From assembly GCA_011620785.1 (NCBI GenBank), contig WOYM01000064.1, positions 1-17,016 on the forward strand: a DNA stretch of 17,016 bases, in the 5' to 3' direction. A model generated the notes under the pieces. That model was not told the origin of the DNA and did not search any database. It saw only the letters and a list, made by a program, of their open reading frames with translations. Source of the stretch: Methanothrix sp. (GTDB lineage Archaea; Halobacteriota; Methanosarcinia; Methanotrichales; Methanotrichaceae). The position numbers were made by a program, and so were the translations under genes. Of the stretch, positions 1 through 8,236 are shown piece by piece; position 1 is the first letter of the stretch, and each line of letters begins with the position of its first letter.

Positions 1-1296
1 AACCTCTTTCAGCCCATTCCATCCTCCATAGCGATAAGCATTGTACCAGACCCTTCCAGAGATGCGCAGGGGCACATACCAGGAATGGACCTGGCGGAGC
101 GACCGGTCTAAGATCTCCAGCATCTCATCCGGTTTGATTTGGGGATGGTTCCAGACCAGATGCTTTCCATCATAGTGATGATAGTCCTGGTCGAATATGC
201 CGTACTTCTCCTCGATCTCCCTCCACAATGGGGTCTGGGGCAAAGGAGTAATGACGCATATCTGGGTTATGTCCAGCTTGAGAGCAGCCAGCTTCTTTAT
301 GTCCACTTTTAGCGACTCCTTTGTGTCCTCCTCAAAGCCGATCATATAGTAGCCAACCATCCCCAGGCCTCGAGACTGCAGCATTCTCAGCGTCTCCAGA
401 ATATCTTCGGTGCCTTCCTTCTTCTTGATTTCGTCCAGACGCTCTTGATGCAGGTTCTCTATGCCGATAGCCGCCCCGCCAAAGCCGGATATCTGTTTGC
501 CGTTCTTCTTCCGGGCATCAGCCCAATCATCGATCTTCTTTCTCAGATAATCAGCCCGGGCCATGCACCCCCAGACCATCTCATACTTGTCCAGGAGCTT
601 CACAACCTCATCCGCATGGCGGCGGTTGCAGCCGAAGTTCTCATCCTCGATTATCACCACATTTATGCCCAAATTTTTGTAGTAGGCAAGGACCCTCTCG
701 ATGCTCTCCAGGGAGATTATATTGGGTTTATTGCAGAAAACCGGAGTCTGGCAGAAATTGCATCCCACTGGGCAGCCTCGGGTAGTGAAAAGGACCCCAT
801 AGATGTTCACTTTGATATTGAAGGGCGTATTCAGATACTCGATGAGCGGCGGATGGATGATATCCTTTATCTGCCTGCCGAAATAGGGCGCCAGCTGATG
901 CTCCGCATATCCCACAAAGACCTTGTCGAACCTGTCCTGCACGGCTGTAGTCAGAGCTCCATAGTTTCCTGCCCAGACCTCTCCTGCGCCCGCACTGCGT
1001 GCCGCCTCTGCCATCTCTACTGCTTCGTGGGTCTCGCTAAGGTAAAAGGAGAGGCCAACAACATCCCAGCCCTCTTGGAGCTTCTTTTCATATTCATCCC
1101 AGGTGGGGAACTCCAGTATCTCAATCTCCGGAATGTTCTGCTTCAGGAATCTCAGGCCGAAGGATTGAATGCGCGGCCAGTAAAATCTGAACCACGACCG
1201 GGTGTTGGCCCCGATGTAGTCGTATGGCTCAGAGCTATTTCGGTAAGCGGTTGTAAAGAGGACTCGAGGAGTCATAATTCCCAAGACCGCTCCCAT
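1..1296 (-). CDS. B12-binding-type radical SAM protein (3' end beyond window)
   Basis: The reading frame is open on the minus strand from an ATG at 1296 to the window edge, giving 432 codons with the C-terminus missing. Residues about 10-150 look like the Rossmann-type region that precedes the catalytic domain in B12-binding radical SAM proteins (GLSFYLSETHEAVEMAEAAR, then an AGNYGA segment). A radical SAM core follows, with the cluster motif C175-PVG-C179-NF-C182 and a later AAIGIEN segment. Such enzymes bind a [4Fe-4S] cluster and cleave SAM, often for methylation or cyclisation; the substrate cannot be read here. The classical cobalamin-ligating DxHxxG motif is not seen, so cobalamin use is uncertain. 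A second start at 1275 (MTPRVLFTT) is equally possible, since neither has a clear ribosome-binding site. It is the last visible gene of a three-gene minus-strand cluster, 30 nt after its neighbour. Confidence 0.85.
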   Translation of the reverse strand, partial: MGAVLGIMTPRVLFTTAYRNSSEPYDYIGANTRSWFRFYWPRIQSFGLRFLKQNIPEIEILEFPTWDEYEKKLQEGWDVVGLSFYLSETHEAVEMAEAARSAGAGEVWAGNYGALTTAVQDRFDKVFVGYAEHQLAPYFGRQIKDIIHPPLIEYLNTPFNIKVNIYGVLFTTRGCPVGCNFCQTPVFCNKPNIISLESIERVLAYYKNLGINVVIIEDENFGCNRRHADEVVKLLDKYEMVWGCMARADYLRKKIDDWADARKKNGKQISGFGGAAIGIENLHQERLDEIKKKEGTEDILETLRMLQSRGLGMVGYYMIGFEEDTKESLKVDIKKLAALKLDITQICVITPLPQTPLWREIEEKYGIFDQDYHHYDGKHLVWNHPQIKPDEMLEILDRSLRQVHSWYVPLRISGRVWYNAYRYGGWNGLKEV

Positions 1297-1326
1297 GGAA
1301 GATTAAGGTTACGATTACTGATTGCA

Positions 1327-1635
1327 TTAAGCATATCCATTCTGTCCAGGATGCCGGCTCTCCAGCCCTCTTTTTTCTGCTTTACCCTTCTCCATGCTGT
1401 CCATCTCTTTTTCCACCACATTGAAGACCTCTGATACTCCGGCGTACTTTCCGGCAAACCACCCGCAAGCAAATATATCCGCATTACTCCTGTCCACTCC
1501 AGACTCCTCTATCAGCCTTCCAATCCATTCCTCGGGAGTATCCGATTGCGCAAAGGAGTCTCTCACCTTCCTGGCGATTTCATCGGCCCTCTCCTTGGTA
1601 ATTCCCAACAGCTCATAGAGCGCTATTCTCGCCAT
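1327..1635 (-). CDS. unrecognised 102-aa soluble protein
   Basis: I do not recognise this family. The protein is small, charged and mostly predicted helical, with no signal peptide or membrane segment. The first two thirds (LLGITKERADEIARKV, then EEWIGRLIEES, then a Cys/Trp-containing ACGWFAGKYAG) look like an ordered helical domain. The last 25 residues are Lys/Glu/Gly-rich and probably disordered. An AAGGA-type ribosome-binding site sits a few bases upstream of the ATG at 1635, which supports this start. It lies 33 nt after the DUF2240 gene and 30 nt before the radical SAM gene on the same strand, so the three are probably co-transcribed. The existence of the gene is supported by spacing, RBS and sensible composition; its function is unknown. 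Confidence 0.7.
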   Translation of the reverse strand: MARIALYELLGITKERADEIARKVRDSFAQSDTPEEWIGRLIEESGVDRSNADIFACGWFAGKYAGVSEVFNVVEKEMDSMEKGKAEKRGLESRHPGQNGYA

Positions 1636-1668
1636 ATCGTCCTTCCTTTTTTCCGATTCCGCCTCTCT

Positions 1669-2142
1669 TCAGCTCTGCTGAACTTCCCGGGCGCGGGCAA
1701 GGAGATTCTCATAGGCCTTTGCTGCCAGATCATGAACATCTAGCCCCATCTCTCTCGCTAGCAAGAGGACCACTGCATCCATCTCCACCAGCTTTTTCAG
1801 CGAATCCTGCTTATCATTAGCGAGGGCTATGACCTCCTTTCTGCTCATGCCCGTCTGGGAGGTGATCAGCCTAATTCCCTGGTCAAGTATGGCCTCTTCC
1901 GTCGAGGGTTTAAATCCCAGGGGTACATCCACCGCATCGATATCAAACGTCCCTGACACTATCTCTCCATCCATCTTCACCATCCCCTCAGCTTCCGCTT
2001 CTCTGAGCAGAGCGCGTACCTTCTCTGGAGATCCCCATTTCAGGTCTAAAGAGAGGGCAAATATGAAATCGCTGATCTTCAGGCTTTTCTTGCCCCGCTT
2101 CTTAAAGGGCGTGGCCACGAGGATTTCTTTCTCACGGTCCAA
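1669..2142 (-). CDS. DUF2240 family protein
   Basis: This 157-aa soluble protein matches the archaeal DUF2240 family as I know it. The N-terminus has the VATPFKKRGKKSL and DFIFALSLDLKWGSPEKV pattern, followed by a winged-helix-like ALLREAEAEGMVKM segment. The C-terminal half is helical (SRKEVIALANDKQ, then MDAVVLLLAREMGLDV). The family has no established reaction; a nucleic-acid-binding role is only a guess from the winged-helix look. The frame begins at a TTG at 2142, because an in-frame TGA lies just upstream and no ATG occurs near the conserved N-terminus. A GTG eight codons further in is the other possibility. It is the first gene of the minus-strand cluster and diverges from the secreted-protein gene at 2284. 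Confidence 0.8.
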   Translation of the reverse strand: MDREKEILVATPFKKRGKKSLKISDFIFALSLDLKWGSPEKVRALLREAEAEGMVKMDGEIVSGTFDIDAVDVPLGFKPSTEEAILDQGIRLITSQTGMSRKEVIALANDKQDSLKKLVEMDAVVLLLAREMGLDVHDLAAKAYENLLARAREVQQS

Positions 2143-2175
2143 AGAAACACACCAGATCTGTTCTCACACATAACA

Positions 2176-2183
2176 GATATAAA
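2176..2183 (-). promoter_or_regulatory. putative TATA box for the DUF2240 cluster
   Basis: On the minus strand this reads TTTATATC. A start site about 26 nt downstream would fall near 2153, leaving a leader of roughly ten bases before the TTG at 2142. This is motif matching only. Confidence 0.4.
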
Positions 2184-2220
2184 CCAGTCTGTCCAGAAAG
2201 ACCAATCAAATGGCAAAGGA

Positions 2221-2226
2221 TTTAAA
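2221..2226 (+). promoter_or_regulatory. putative TATA box for the secreted-protein pair
   Basis: TTTAAA preceded by the purine-rich AAAGGA, resembling BRE plus TATA, about 60 nt upstream of the ATG at 2284. It would give a leader of some 35 nt. No strong ribosome-binding site precedes 2284; GTGGGG is the nearest candidate. Confidence 0.35.
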
Positions 2227-2283
2227 GCGAGCAGATGCGATATTTCACTGTGCAAAGATCCAGTATATGACAAGTGGGGCAAG

Positions 2284-3864
2284 ATGAGGCTGATATACCC
2301 GATTATAATACTGTTCCTGCTGATCGGCGCCGGCGCCGCCCAGCTGGCACCAGATAAGGAAAGATTTGACATCGTTCTTCATCCAGGGGATGGAGATGAG
2401 AGGATTCTTAAGGTGATGAATAATGGGGACTCAACCATCTTCAATATCGCTAAAACCGAAATGATCGGAAATGCCAGGGATTTTATCTTTATCGATGTTC
2501 CAGAGGATAAGCCTCTTTCTCCTGGAGAGGAGGCGGAGATCAAGATCTATATCGGTATACCCCCGGAGACTGAGCCTGGTGTCTACACCGGATTTGTATA
2601 CTTGATGGAGAGCGCTCCTCCCTCCATTCCGGTGCGAATAGACTTTCATGTTAATGTCGTTGTGCAGGAGAGCTACGGCATTGCCATGACCGTGGATGAT
2701 GCCAAATCAGCCTATCTTCGGGCAAGCGCTAAAGATATTGCCCAGTTCAATCTGGCAGTCAAGAATCTGGGTTCATTCAGAGATATCGCCTCGATTGACG
2801 CAGGAGCTATGCCCGAGGGCTGGAGCGTCGTGCTTATGGATGATGACGAGCCCATGAGCATGCCCTATGACCTGCCCCTGAATCCCGGGGCAACCCATGA
2901 GATCAAGCTGCAGATACAGACTGACAAGCCCGGGTCTCGGGAGAATGTCACCATCACTGCCACATCCTTGGGCAACCGGTCCATGAACTCCTCAATCCAG
3001 GCAGAGGTCGAGTTCGGAATGGTGGTCAGAGGCTACGATACTGATATCCTGGTCCCGGAGAAGATCGCCATCAACAAGAGCTATGAGGGCAAATTCAAGG
3101 TAATTCTGGACGTCAAAGAGGACATATTGATCTCGATGCATTCTCCGGATGAGCTTATAATCATCCCCCAGTCACAAATGGTAACGGTCACACCAGAGGA
3201 GCCTGGGTTGGCCAACTTCACCTTCCTGGCATCAAAAGCGGGCGAGTATCCGCTTACCTTCCAGCTATTGGATTCCCACGGCATTCCCATGCCTGAGGAG
3301 ACCGCCACCATTGTGGCTGCGCCTCCAGAGGGATTGGCGGTGCTCACCGGAGATGACATCATCTATGGCACTATTGGTACTCTGGCCCTATTTGGCAATA
3401 GGAGCCCATCCATATTTATGGTTCCAGCGGATGAGATCTCCGATGATTACCTGCAGAGGCTGCAGAGCTATCTTGAAATCGTGATCCTGGGCAACGGTTC
3501 TGTGATCCCCTCTCATGTTGAGAAGAAACTGAAAGATATTGAACTCAAGCGCATTCAAAGCGATAGCCTCTTTGAAGAGAGCTGGCTGTTCACGAAGCTG
3601 ATCTGGGATAATGGCACATCCAAAGTTGTCTTGACCACCCCCAGGGAGGCAGACATATTCAGAGCCTATAAGATAGCGATGGACGAGGGATTACCGATGG
3701 TGGTATGCAGAGGCAACGTCACTGGTGCCTCCATAGAAGCTATTGAGGAGATGACCAGACGCAATACAATCCTCTCTCGGGCGATGGTCGTGGGCAGAGT
3801 GGAAGAGGATTATACAAAGGCACTTAGGGAAGCGGGTATCTTATTAGAGGAGGTGAGCGCTTGA
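2284..3864 (+). CDS. secreted Ig-like (NEW3-type) protein with cell-wall-binding-repeat-like C-terminus
   Basis: The 526-aa product starts with a signal peptide (MRLIYPIIILFLLIGAGAA, cleavage near residue 19) and has no C-terminal membrane anchor. Residues about 20-340 are beta-rich Ig-like/COG1470-style domains with repeated phrases such as PLSPGEEAEIKIYI and LPLNPGATHEIKLQI, the pattern of NEW3 domains in surface proteins. Residues about 345-520 alternate short strands and helices (LEIVILGNGSVIPSHVEKKL, later AMVVGRVEEDYTKALREAGI), resembling cell wall binding repeat 2; a similar region occurs in the next protein. About nine N-x-S/T sequons suggest N-glycosylation. Its stop overlaps the next start (TTGA), so the two genes are translationally linked and probably act together at the cell surface. 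A structural or ligand-binding role is inferred; no catalytic motif was seen. Confidence 0.8.
   Translation: MRLIYPIIILFLLIGAGAAQLAPDKERFDIVLHPGDGDERILKVMNNGDSTIFNIAKTEMIGNARDFIFIDVPEDKPLSPGEEAEIKIYIGIPPETEPGVYTGFVYLMESAPPSIPVRIDFHVNVVVQESYGIAMTVDDAKSAYLRASAKDIAQFNLAVKNLGSFRDIASIDAGAMPEGWSVVLMDDDEPMSMPYDLPLNPGATHEIKLQIQTDKPGSRENVTITATSLGNRSMNSSIQAEVEFGMVVRGYDTDILVPEKIAINKSYEGKFKVILDVKEDILISMHSPDELIIIPQSQMVTVTPEEPGLANFTFLASKAGEYPLTFQLLDSHGIPMPEETATIVAAPPEGLAVLTGDDIIYGTIGTLALFGNRSPSIFMVPADEISDDYLQRLQSYLEIVILGNGSVIPSHVEKKLKDIELKRIQSDSLFEESWLFTKLIWDNGTSKVVLTTPREADIFRAYKIAMDEGLPMVVCRGNVTGASIEAIEEMTRRNTILSRAMVVGRVEEDYTKALREAGILLEEVSA
3848..3856 (+). promoter_or_regulatory. strong ribosome-binding site that fixes a TTG start
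   Basis: GAGGAGGTGA lies inside the end of the upstream gene, five to ten bases before the TTG at 3861. It supports that unusual initiator, since the signal peptide follows it immediately. Confidence 0.7.
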
Positions 3865-6800
3865 AGCGTCTTTATTTATTATTATTTATGGCAATACTGT
3901 CCGCCACTCTGCTGTCCGCCGCAGACGATGAACCACTGGCGAGAGGAGTGAAAGGCGAGGTCGAGGATATCATCCTGGTGGGAGCAGACGACTGGCATGC
4001 ATCTGTTGCTGCTACTCCCCTCGCCATCTATTCTCAGGAGAACGAGACCGTCATCAAGCCTATGCTAATCCTCCCCAAAGAGGTGCATGCTGGAGAGAGA
4101 AATGGCTGGATCGAAGAGAGCGATCTGGAGCGATACGGTGCTTCGGCAATCCTGGATACCCTCAAAGGGGCAAACATCAGCGCTATAACCGTACATGGCT
4201 CCGGCGAGAAGGTCGGTGCGCTGGTGAAGGCGGCTCAAAAGGACGGAATCAAAGCTTATGTTGCCGTCACTTTAGAGATTCCTGTATCCCAGGCTTCATC
4301 GGAGGCGCTGGAAGGTCTGGACAGTGAAGAGATGGAATTGATGGCTGAGGTTGGCCTCGCCACCTCAGAACCGGATCGGTCCACCATCGATCGCTCTATG
4401 CTGCAGGAGCCTAATCCAGAGATCGGGGGAAACAGCAGCTATTACTGCCCGGTGAATCCAGAGGTAAAAGACCGTCTTTATAACCAGATTGAGATGCTGA
4501 TCGATGACTATCATGTCGATGGAGTTGTCCTATATCGGTTTGGATTCCAGGATGAGAATCACTGCTACTGCGATGTATGCAAAGAGAAGTTCTATCAGGA
4601 CACGGGAATAGATATCAGTAAGGTCAATGCCAATAGCTACAACCGGGAGAGGTGGGCTGAATGGAAGCAGGACCAGCTCATGGATATCGTTATGGATGCC
4701 CGGAACATCACATCTGACCTGGGCCCTGTGCTGCTCGGCGTGGCACTGGACAGCCCATTTGACCGAAGCAAGGGATACAACTTTGCCCGGATGACCGAGG
4801 TGGCAGATTTTGCCTTGATCTCTCCCGTTTCTCCCCAGGACGTCAAGCTGGCCAGCGTAGAGAGCACGAATCCCGTTTATGTTCGCCTCAATGATGATTA
4901 TGTGGGCTATGTCCTCTCCACCCAGAATGTGAAGGGAGCTGTAAGCTATATCGAGGATCTGGTGGTATCAGGTGCCTCGGGAGTCGTCTTCGAGTACGAT
5001 GTGGTCCATACACCCCTCTGGTCTGAGCTTGAGCCCCCCTCCTCTGCGGCCAGTTGGCTGCTGCAGCAGCTTAATGGAGAGGTTCTTGCGGTGGGAAATA
5101 TCTCCTGGAGGAGCGACTCGAACATAAGGGTCAACAACAGCTTTGATCTGAGTGAGCAGATAAGTCGCTGCTGGGCGAGCTCTCCAGGAGCAGTAATTGT
5201 GGGTGAGAATTATACTGCTGCTCTCCAGGCGGCTACTATTGCATCCTATCTGAACTGGCCGCTGTTGTTTGTGAATGAGGCGCTGCCGGAGGAGACCCGA
5301 TCGGCTCTCGTCCGGCTGGGGGCAAAGGATGCAATCTTGGTAGGCCCGACAGGGGAGAGAGTGAGACAAAACCTGAGCCAGATGAATATCACCCTTATCG
5401 AGGGCAGCGGTGATCTGCTGGTCGAGGAGATGGAAAGAAGGAACGAGAGTCCATCAATGGTTGTCTTGACCAACTCCCATGATCTATCCCTCCTGCCGCC
5501 GGCGTCGAGCAAGGCGGTTGAGCGTTCGTTGGTTGGTGATCTGCTGGTGAGAACGGAGCTGTCCCCTGACCAGGTTCCTGCAGAAGAAGATGGAGAGGTG
5601 GTCAGGCTCAATTTTACCCTCACCAATAGTGGAGATGAGGTGCTCAGGGGGGTGCAGCTACGAGATATCTTTCCCATGGGGCGGCTCATAAGGCTGGCGA
5701 GCACCGCATACGGGGAGGTCAATGTGACCGACCCCTACAGCAGAAAGCCGGTTACAGAGACCTCCGCTTTTCTCAATGGATCTCTGATCCGCTGGGATTT
5801 CGGCCGGCTCGAGCCTGGAGAGTCCGCCAGCCTGAATGTTGAGGTAGAGCTGTTATATCCCATGGATGCCGGCTGGTCGCAGCGCCTGGACACTGGAGCT
5901 ACTGCTGCCTATGAAGGCTTCTCTTACAACCATACTCTAAGAAATGTGGACGATCCGCCTATAATCAATCTAACCTATCCCAAATGGATCTACTCAGGCA
6001 GCACCAATATCTCCTGGAACATTGAGAGGAACAGCAGTTATCTCGCTTTAAACCTTTACAGCCCGGACGAGAGATCTGGCCGCCTGAAGCTGACAAACAT
6101 AACCAGGGATGGGCTCTATGATGTGAGAGTGTCCCTTCAGACACCAGGTAACTGGCTTTTCAATATCGAGACGGATGAGGCCCGGACTGAAAACTACACC
6201 ATCGAGGTTCGCTCCAATGTCGAGGTCTTGAATATCACAGCATTCAGCCATACCAAGGTTCCCAGGCTCTCTATGGTGGCGGCGGGGGCGGCATCATCTC
6301 ATAAAGCCATTCTGATTGATGTGGCCTGTGATCCCCAAAAGATTGATCCCCTGGTGGTGGAGGAGACGCTAAATCAAAAGGTGGCGGAGCTTAACCTGGA
6401 TCCGGAGTATCTCATGGTGGTGGGCGATCCCGGCTCTATTCCTTTCATATCCACCGGGCTCATCCAGAAGCTGTCGGAGGTTATGGAGTATGAGGTCTAC
6501 AGAGACTATCAGATCAAGCCGGATTTGAACAACTACAGCACGGTGGCTGTGGGAAGGATCATGGGGCTATCGGTTTACGATGCCTCCCAGCTCATGGCCC
6601 GCACAATGGCTTATGACCAGCTATTTGGAAGCTGGAAGAATAATGGGCTGGTTATATCCTCTCCTGCTCTCTCATTTCCTCAGGCTCCTGTGGGAATACG
6701 CATAAAGGAGTATCTAGAGGAGGCAGGTCTTATGGTTAAGGATCTGCGTCATGAAGAGGCTACTTATCAGCAGACGATATCGCAATTGAACAACGGCCAG

Positions 6801-8201
6801 AATATCGCTCATTTCGATCATCACGGAAGTGAGGATTCGTGGGGTCTGTCTGCCTGGTCAATGACGGATTCAGCTCTTACCGGGTCGCAGGTAAAAGAGC
6901 TGACTTTGCCTCCTCAGACAACCACTGCTTCTGCCTGTGTTACCACCAACCTGAAGGGATACTATCTGAATGTGACCGGCACGAGGATGTATGTCCCCGG
7001 AAACCTGGAGGATTCCATCGCTCTGGCATTCATAAGGGCGGGAGCGGTAAACTACATAGGAGGCTCTGCCCTATCCTACATATTTCTCTCAGACGACTAC
7101 TACAAGAGCTTCTATCAGTCCCTGGTCTTCAGGAATTCCACAGTGGGTCAGGCCCAGCTGGATGCGGACAACCTCTTCCGGCTGAAGTCCAGAGGCACTG
7201 AAAGCCTAAAGCCGAACTCAGATTACGATGAGGTCCTGCCTGCCTGGGATATCTCCGTTCATGAGATGCTCAACCAGACCTCTTACATGAACGTAATCCT
7301 GGGCGATCCGAGCTTCAAGCCTGCTTTGCCAAAAGCTCCTTCTCTTCCTTATGCCACCGTTCTCTCGGCGGAGAACGATACCGATCTGAATCAGACGAAT
7401 CTAAATGTGGCAGTGATTCCGCTTAACGAGAGCGCTACCGATTGGGTGTACTGGATTGAGTCGAAGAGCTCCAGCGGACTTCTCAACCTGGATGCCACTC
7501 CCGCCATCATAGGTGAGGTGCTCTTGCCCAAGGACGCAGAGAAGATCGTGGTAAAGGAGGGAGGGCTTTCCCTCTGGCATGATGAGTATTCCCGGGGCTT
7601 GGAGAAGAAGGTTATGTGGCCCATCATCAGGCCGAGGCTTGGCGAGAAGAGGAGCTACCAGATAGAGTATGAGCTGATACCCGGTCAGGTTCAGAGGATC
7701 AATGTCACTGCCGGCTGGAATGCCGTGTCCATCTATCTGAACCCGCAGGATGCATCTGCTGAGAGATACCTGAAGAACAAACCCTACAGGAGCATATTCA
7801 CCATTGCAGAAGATGGATGGAATTTCGGCATGAAAGAGGCAGGCAAGCTCAATGTGACTCAATTCAAAGCGGGTGAGGGATATCTCATAGACAGCACCGG
7901 TAACTTCACAATGGAGATACCGGGAAAGCCCGTCGACCTCCCCTACCGGCTGGACCTGCATGTGGGCTGGAATATGATCGGACTGCCGGTGAATCAGACC
8001 GTTGATCTGGCTAACATCACCATTAATGCCGAGCATAAGAGGTACAGGTACCCGGAGGCAGTGGAGAAGGGCCTGGTCTCGGCATTCGTCTGGAAGCATG
8101 AGGGCGGGGATTGGACCAATTTAGGTGAAAATGAGACCCTCGAGCCGGGAAGGGCATATCTCTTCGAGGCGAAGAGGGAGGCTAAGCTCGAGTTCCGCTA
8201 A
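3861..8201 (+). CDS. giant secreted gingipain-type (C25) peptidase with GHL-like TIM barrel and GWN repeats
   Basis: The 1446-aa product starts at a TTG overlapping the previous stop. Signal peptide residues 1-20. Residues 30-80 (ILVGADDW, AATPLAIY) resemble part of a cell-wall-binding repeat. Residues 85-410 look like a hypothetical-glycosyl-hydrolase TIM barrel, with VDGVVLYRFGF and a CYCDVCKEKF knuckle (C237, C240). Residues 420-565 are a second cell-wall-binding-like region (GAVIVGENYTAA, KDAILVGPTGERV) and 570-680 a DUF11-like domain. Residues 800-1160 are a peptidase C25 domain: VVGDPGSIPF, then FDHHGSEDSWG with catalytic H988, ASACVTT with C1026, and late ILGDPSFKP. The His-Cys distance fits gingipains. 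Two tandem GWN repeats end the protein (GWNAVSIYLNP, GWNMIGLPVN, each closed by a GEGYLID/GRAYLFE phrase). Roughly thirty sequons suggest a glycosylated surface enzyme. No transmembrane or PGF-type sorting tail is seen, so attachment may be non-covalent. Confidence 0.88.
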   Translation: MKRLYLLLFMAILSATLLSAADDEPLARGVKGEVEDIILVGADDWHASVAATPLAIYSQENETVIKPMLILPKEVHAGERNGWIEESDLERYGASAILDTLKGANISAITVHGSGEKVGALVKAAQKDGIKAYVAVTLEIPVSQASSEALEGLDSEEMELMAEVGLATSEPDRSTIDRSMLQEPNPEIGGNSSYYCPVNPEVKDRLYNQIEMLIDDYHVDGVVLYRFGFQDENHCYCDVCKEKFYQDTGIDISKVNANSYNRERWAEWKQDQLMDIVMDARNITSDLGPVLLGVALDSPFDRSKGYNFARMTEVADFALISPVSPQDVKLASVESTNPVYVRLNDDYVGYVLSTQNVKGAVSYIEDLVVSGASGVVFEYDVVHTPLWSELEPPSSAASWLLQQLNGEVLAVGNISWRSDSNIRVNNSFDLSEQISRCWASSPGAVIVGENYTAALQAATIASYLNWPLLFVNEALPEETRSALVRLGAKDAILVGPTGERVRQNLSQMNITLIEGSGDLLVEEMERRNESPSMVVLTNSHDLSLLPPASSKAVERSLVGDLLVRTELSPDQVPAEEDGEVVRLNFTLTNSGDEVLRGVQLRDIFPMGRLIRLASTAYGEVNVTDPYSRKPVTETSAFLNGSLIRWDFGRLEPGESASLNVEVELLYPMDAGWSQRLDTGATAAYEGFSYNHTLRNVDDPPIINLTYPKWIYSGSTNISWNIERNSSYLALNLYSPDERSGRLKLTNITRDGLYDVRVSLQTPGNWLFNIETDEARTENYTIEVRSNVEVLNITAFSHTKVPRLSMVAAGAASSHKAILIDVACDPQKIDPLVVEETLNQKVAELNLDPEYLMVVGDPGSIPFISTGLIQKLSEVMEYEVYRDYQIKPDLNNYSTVAVGRIMGLSVYDASQLMARTMAYDQLFGSWKNNGLVISSPALSFPQAPVGIRIKEYLEEAGLMVKDLRHEEATYQQTISQLNNGQNIAHFDHHGSEDSWGLSAWSMTDSALTGSQVKELTLPPQTTTASACVTTNLKGYYLNVTGTRMYVPGNLEDSIALAFIRAGAVNYIGGSALSYIFLSDDYYKSFYQSLVFRNSTVGQAQLDADNLFRLKSRGTESLKPNSDYDEVLPAWDISVHEMLNQTSYMNVILGDPSFKPALPKAPSLPYATVLSAENDTDLNQTNLNVAVIPLNESATDWVYWIESKSSSGLLNLDATPAIIGEVLLPKDAEKIVVKEGGLSLWHDEYSRGLEKKVMWPIIRPRLGEKRSYQIEYELIPGQVQRINVTAGWNAVSIYLNPQDASAERYLKNKPYRSIFTIAEDGWNFGMKEAGKLNVTQFKAGEGYLIDSTGNFTMEIPGKPVDLPYRLDLHVGWNMIGLPVNQTVDLANITINAEHKRYRYPEAVEKGLVSAFVWKHEGGDWTNLGENETLEPGRAYLFEAKREAKLEFR

Positions 8202-8236
8202 ATAAGAGCTTTTAGCGGAACGCCCTATCTTTTTTT
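8192..8236 (+). terminator. hairpin-plus-T terminator overlapping two convergent genes
   Basis: An 11-bp perfect stem (8192-8202 with 8211-8221, 8-nt loop) contains the stop codon of the peptidase gene. A run of eight T residues follows at about 8229-8236, inside the 3' end of the convergent glycosyltransferase gene. The geometry fits termination of the plus-strand transcript. Confidence 0.7.

Noticed and set aside
445..1434. A 329-codon open frame on the plus strand
   Set aside because: It is antisense to the radical SAM gene, whose minus-strand frame carries a recognisable C-x3-C-x2-C motif; the plus-strand product has no family pattern.
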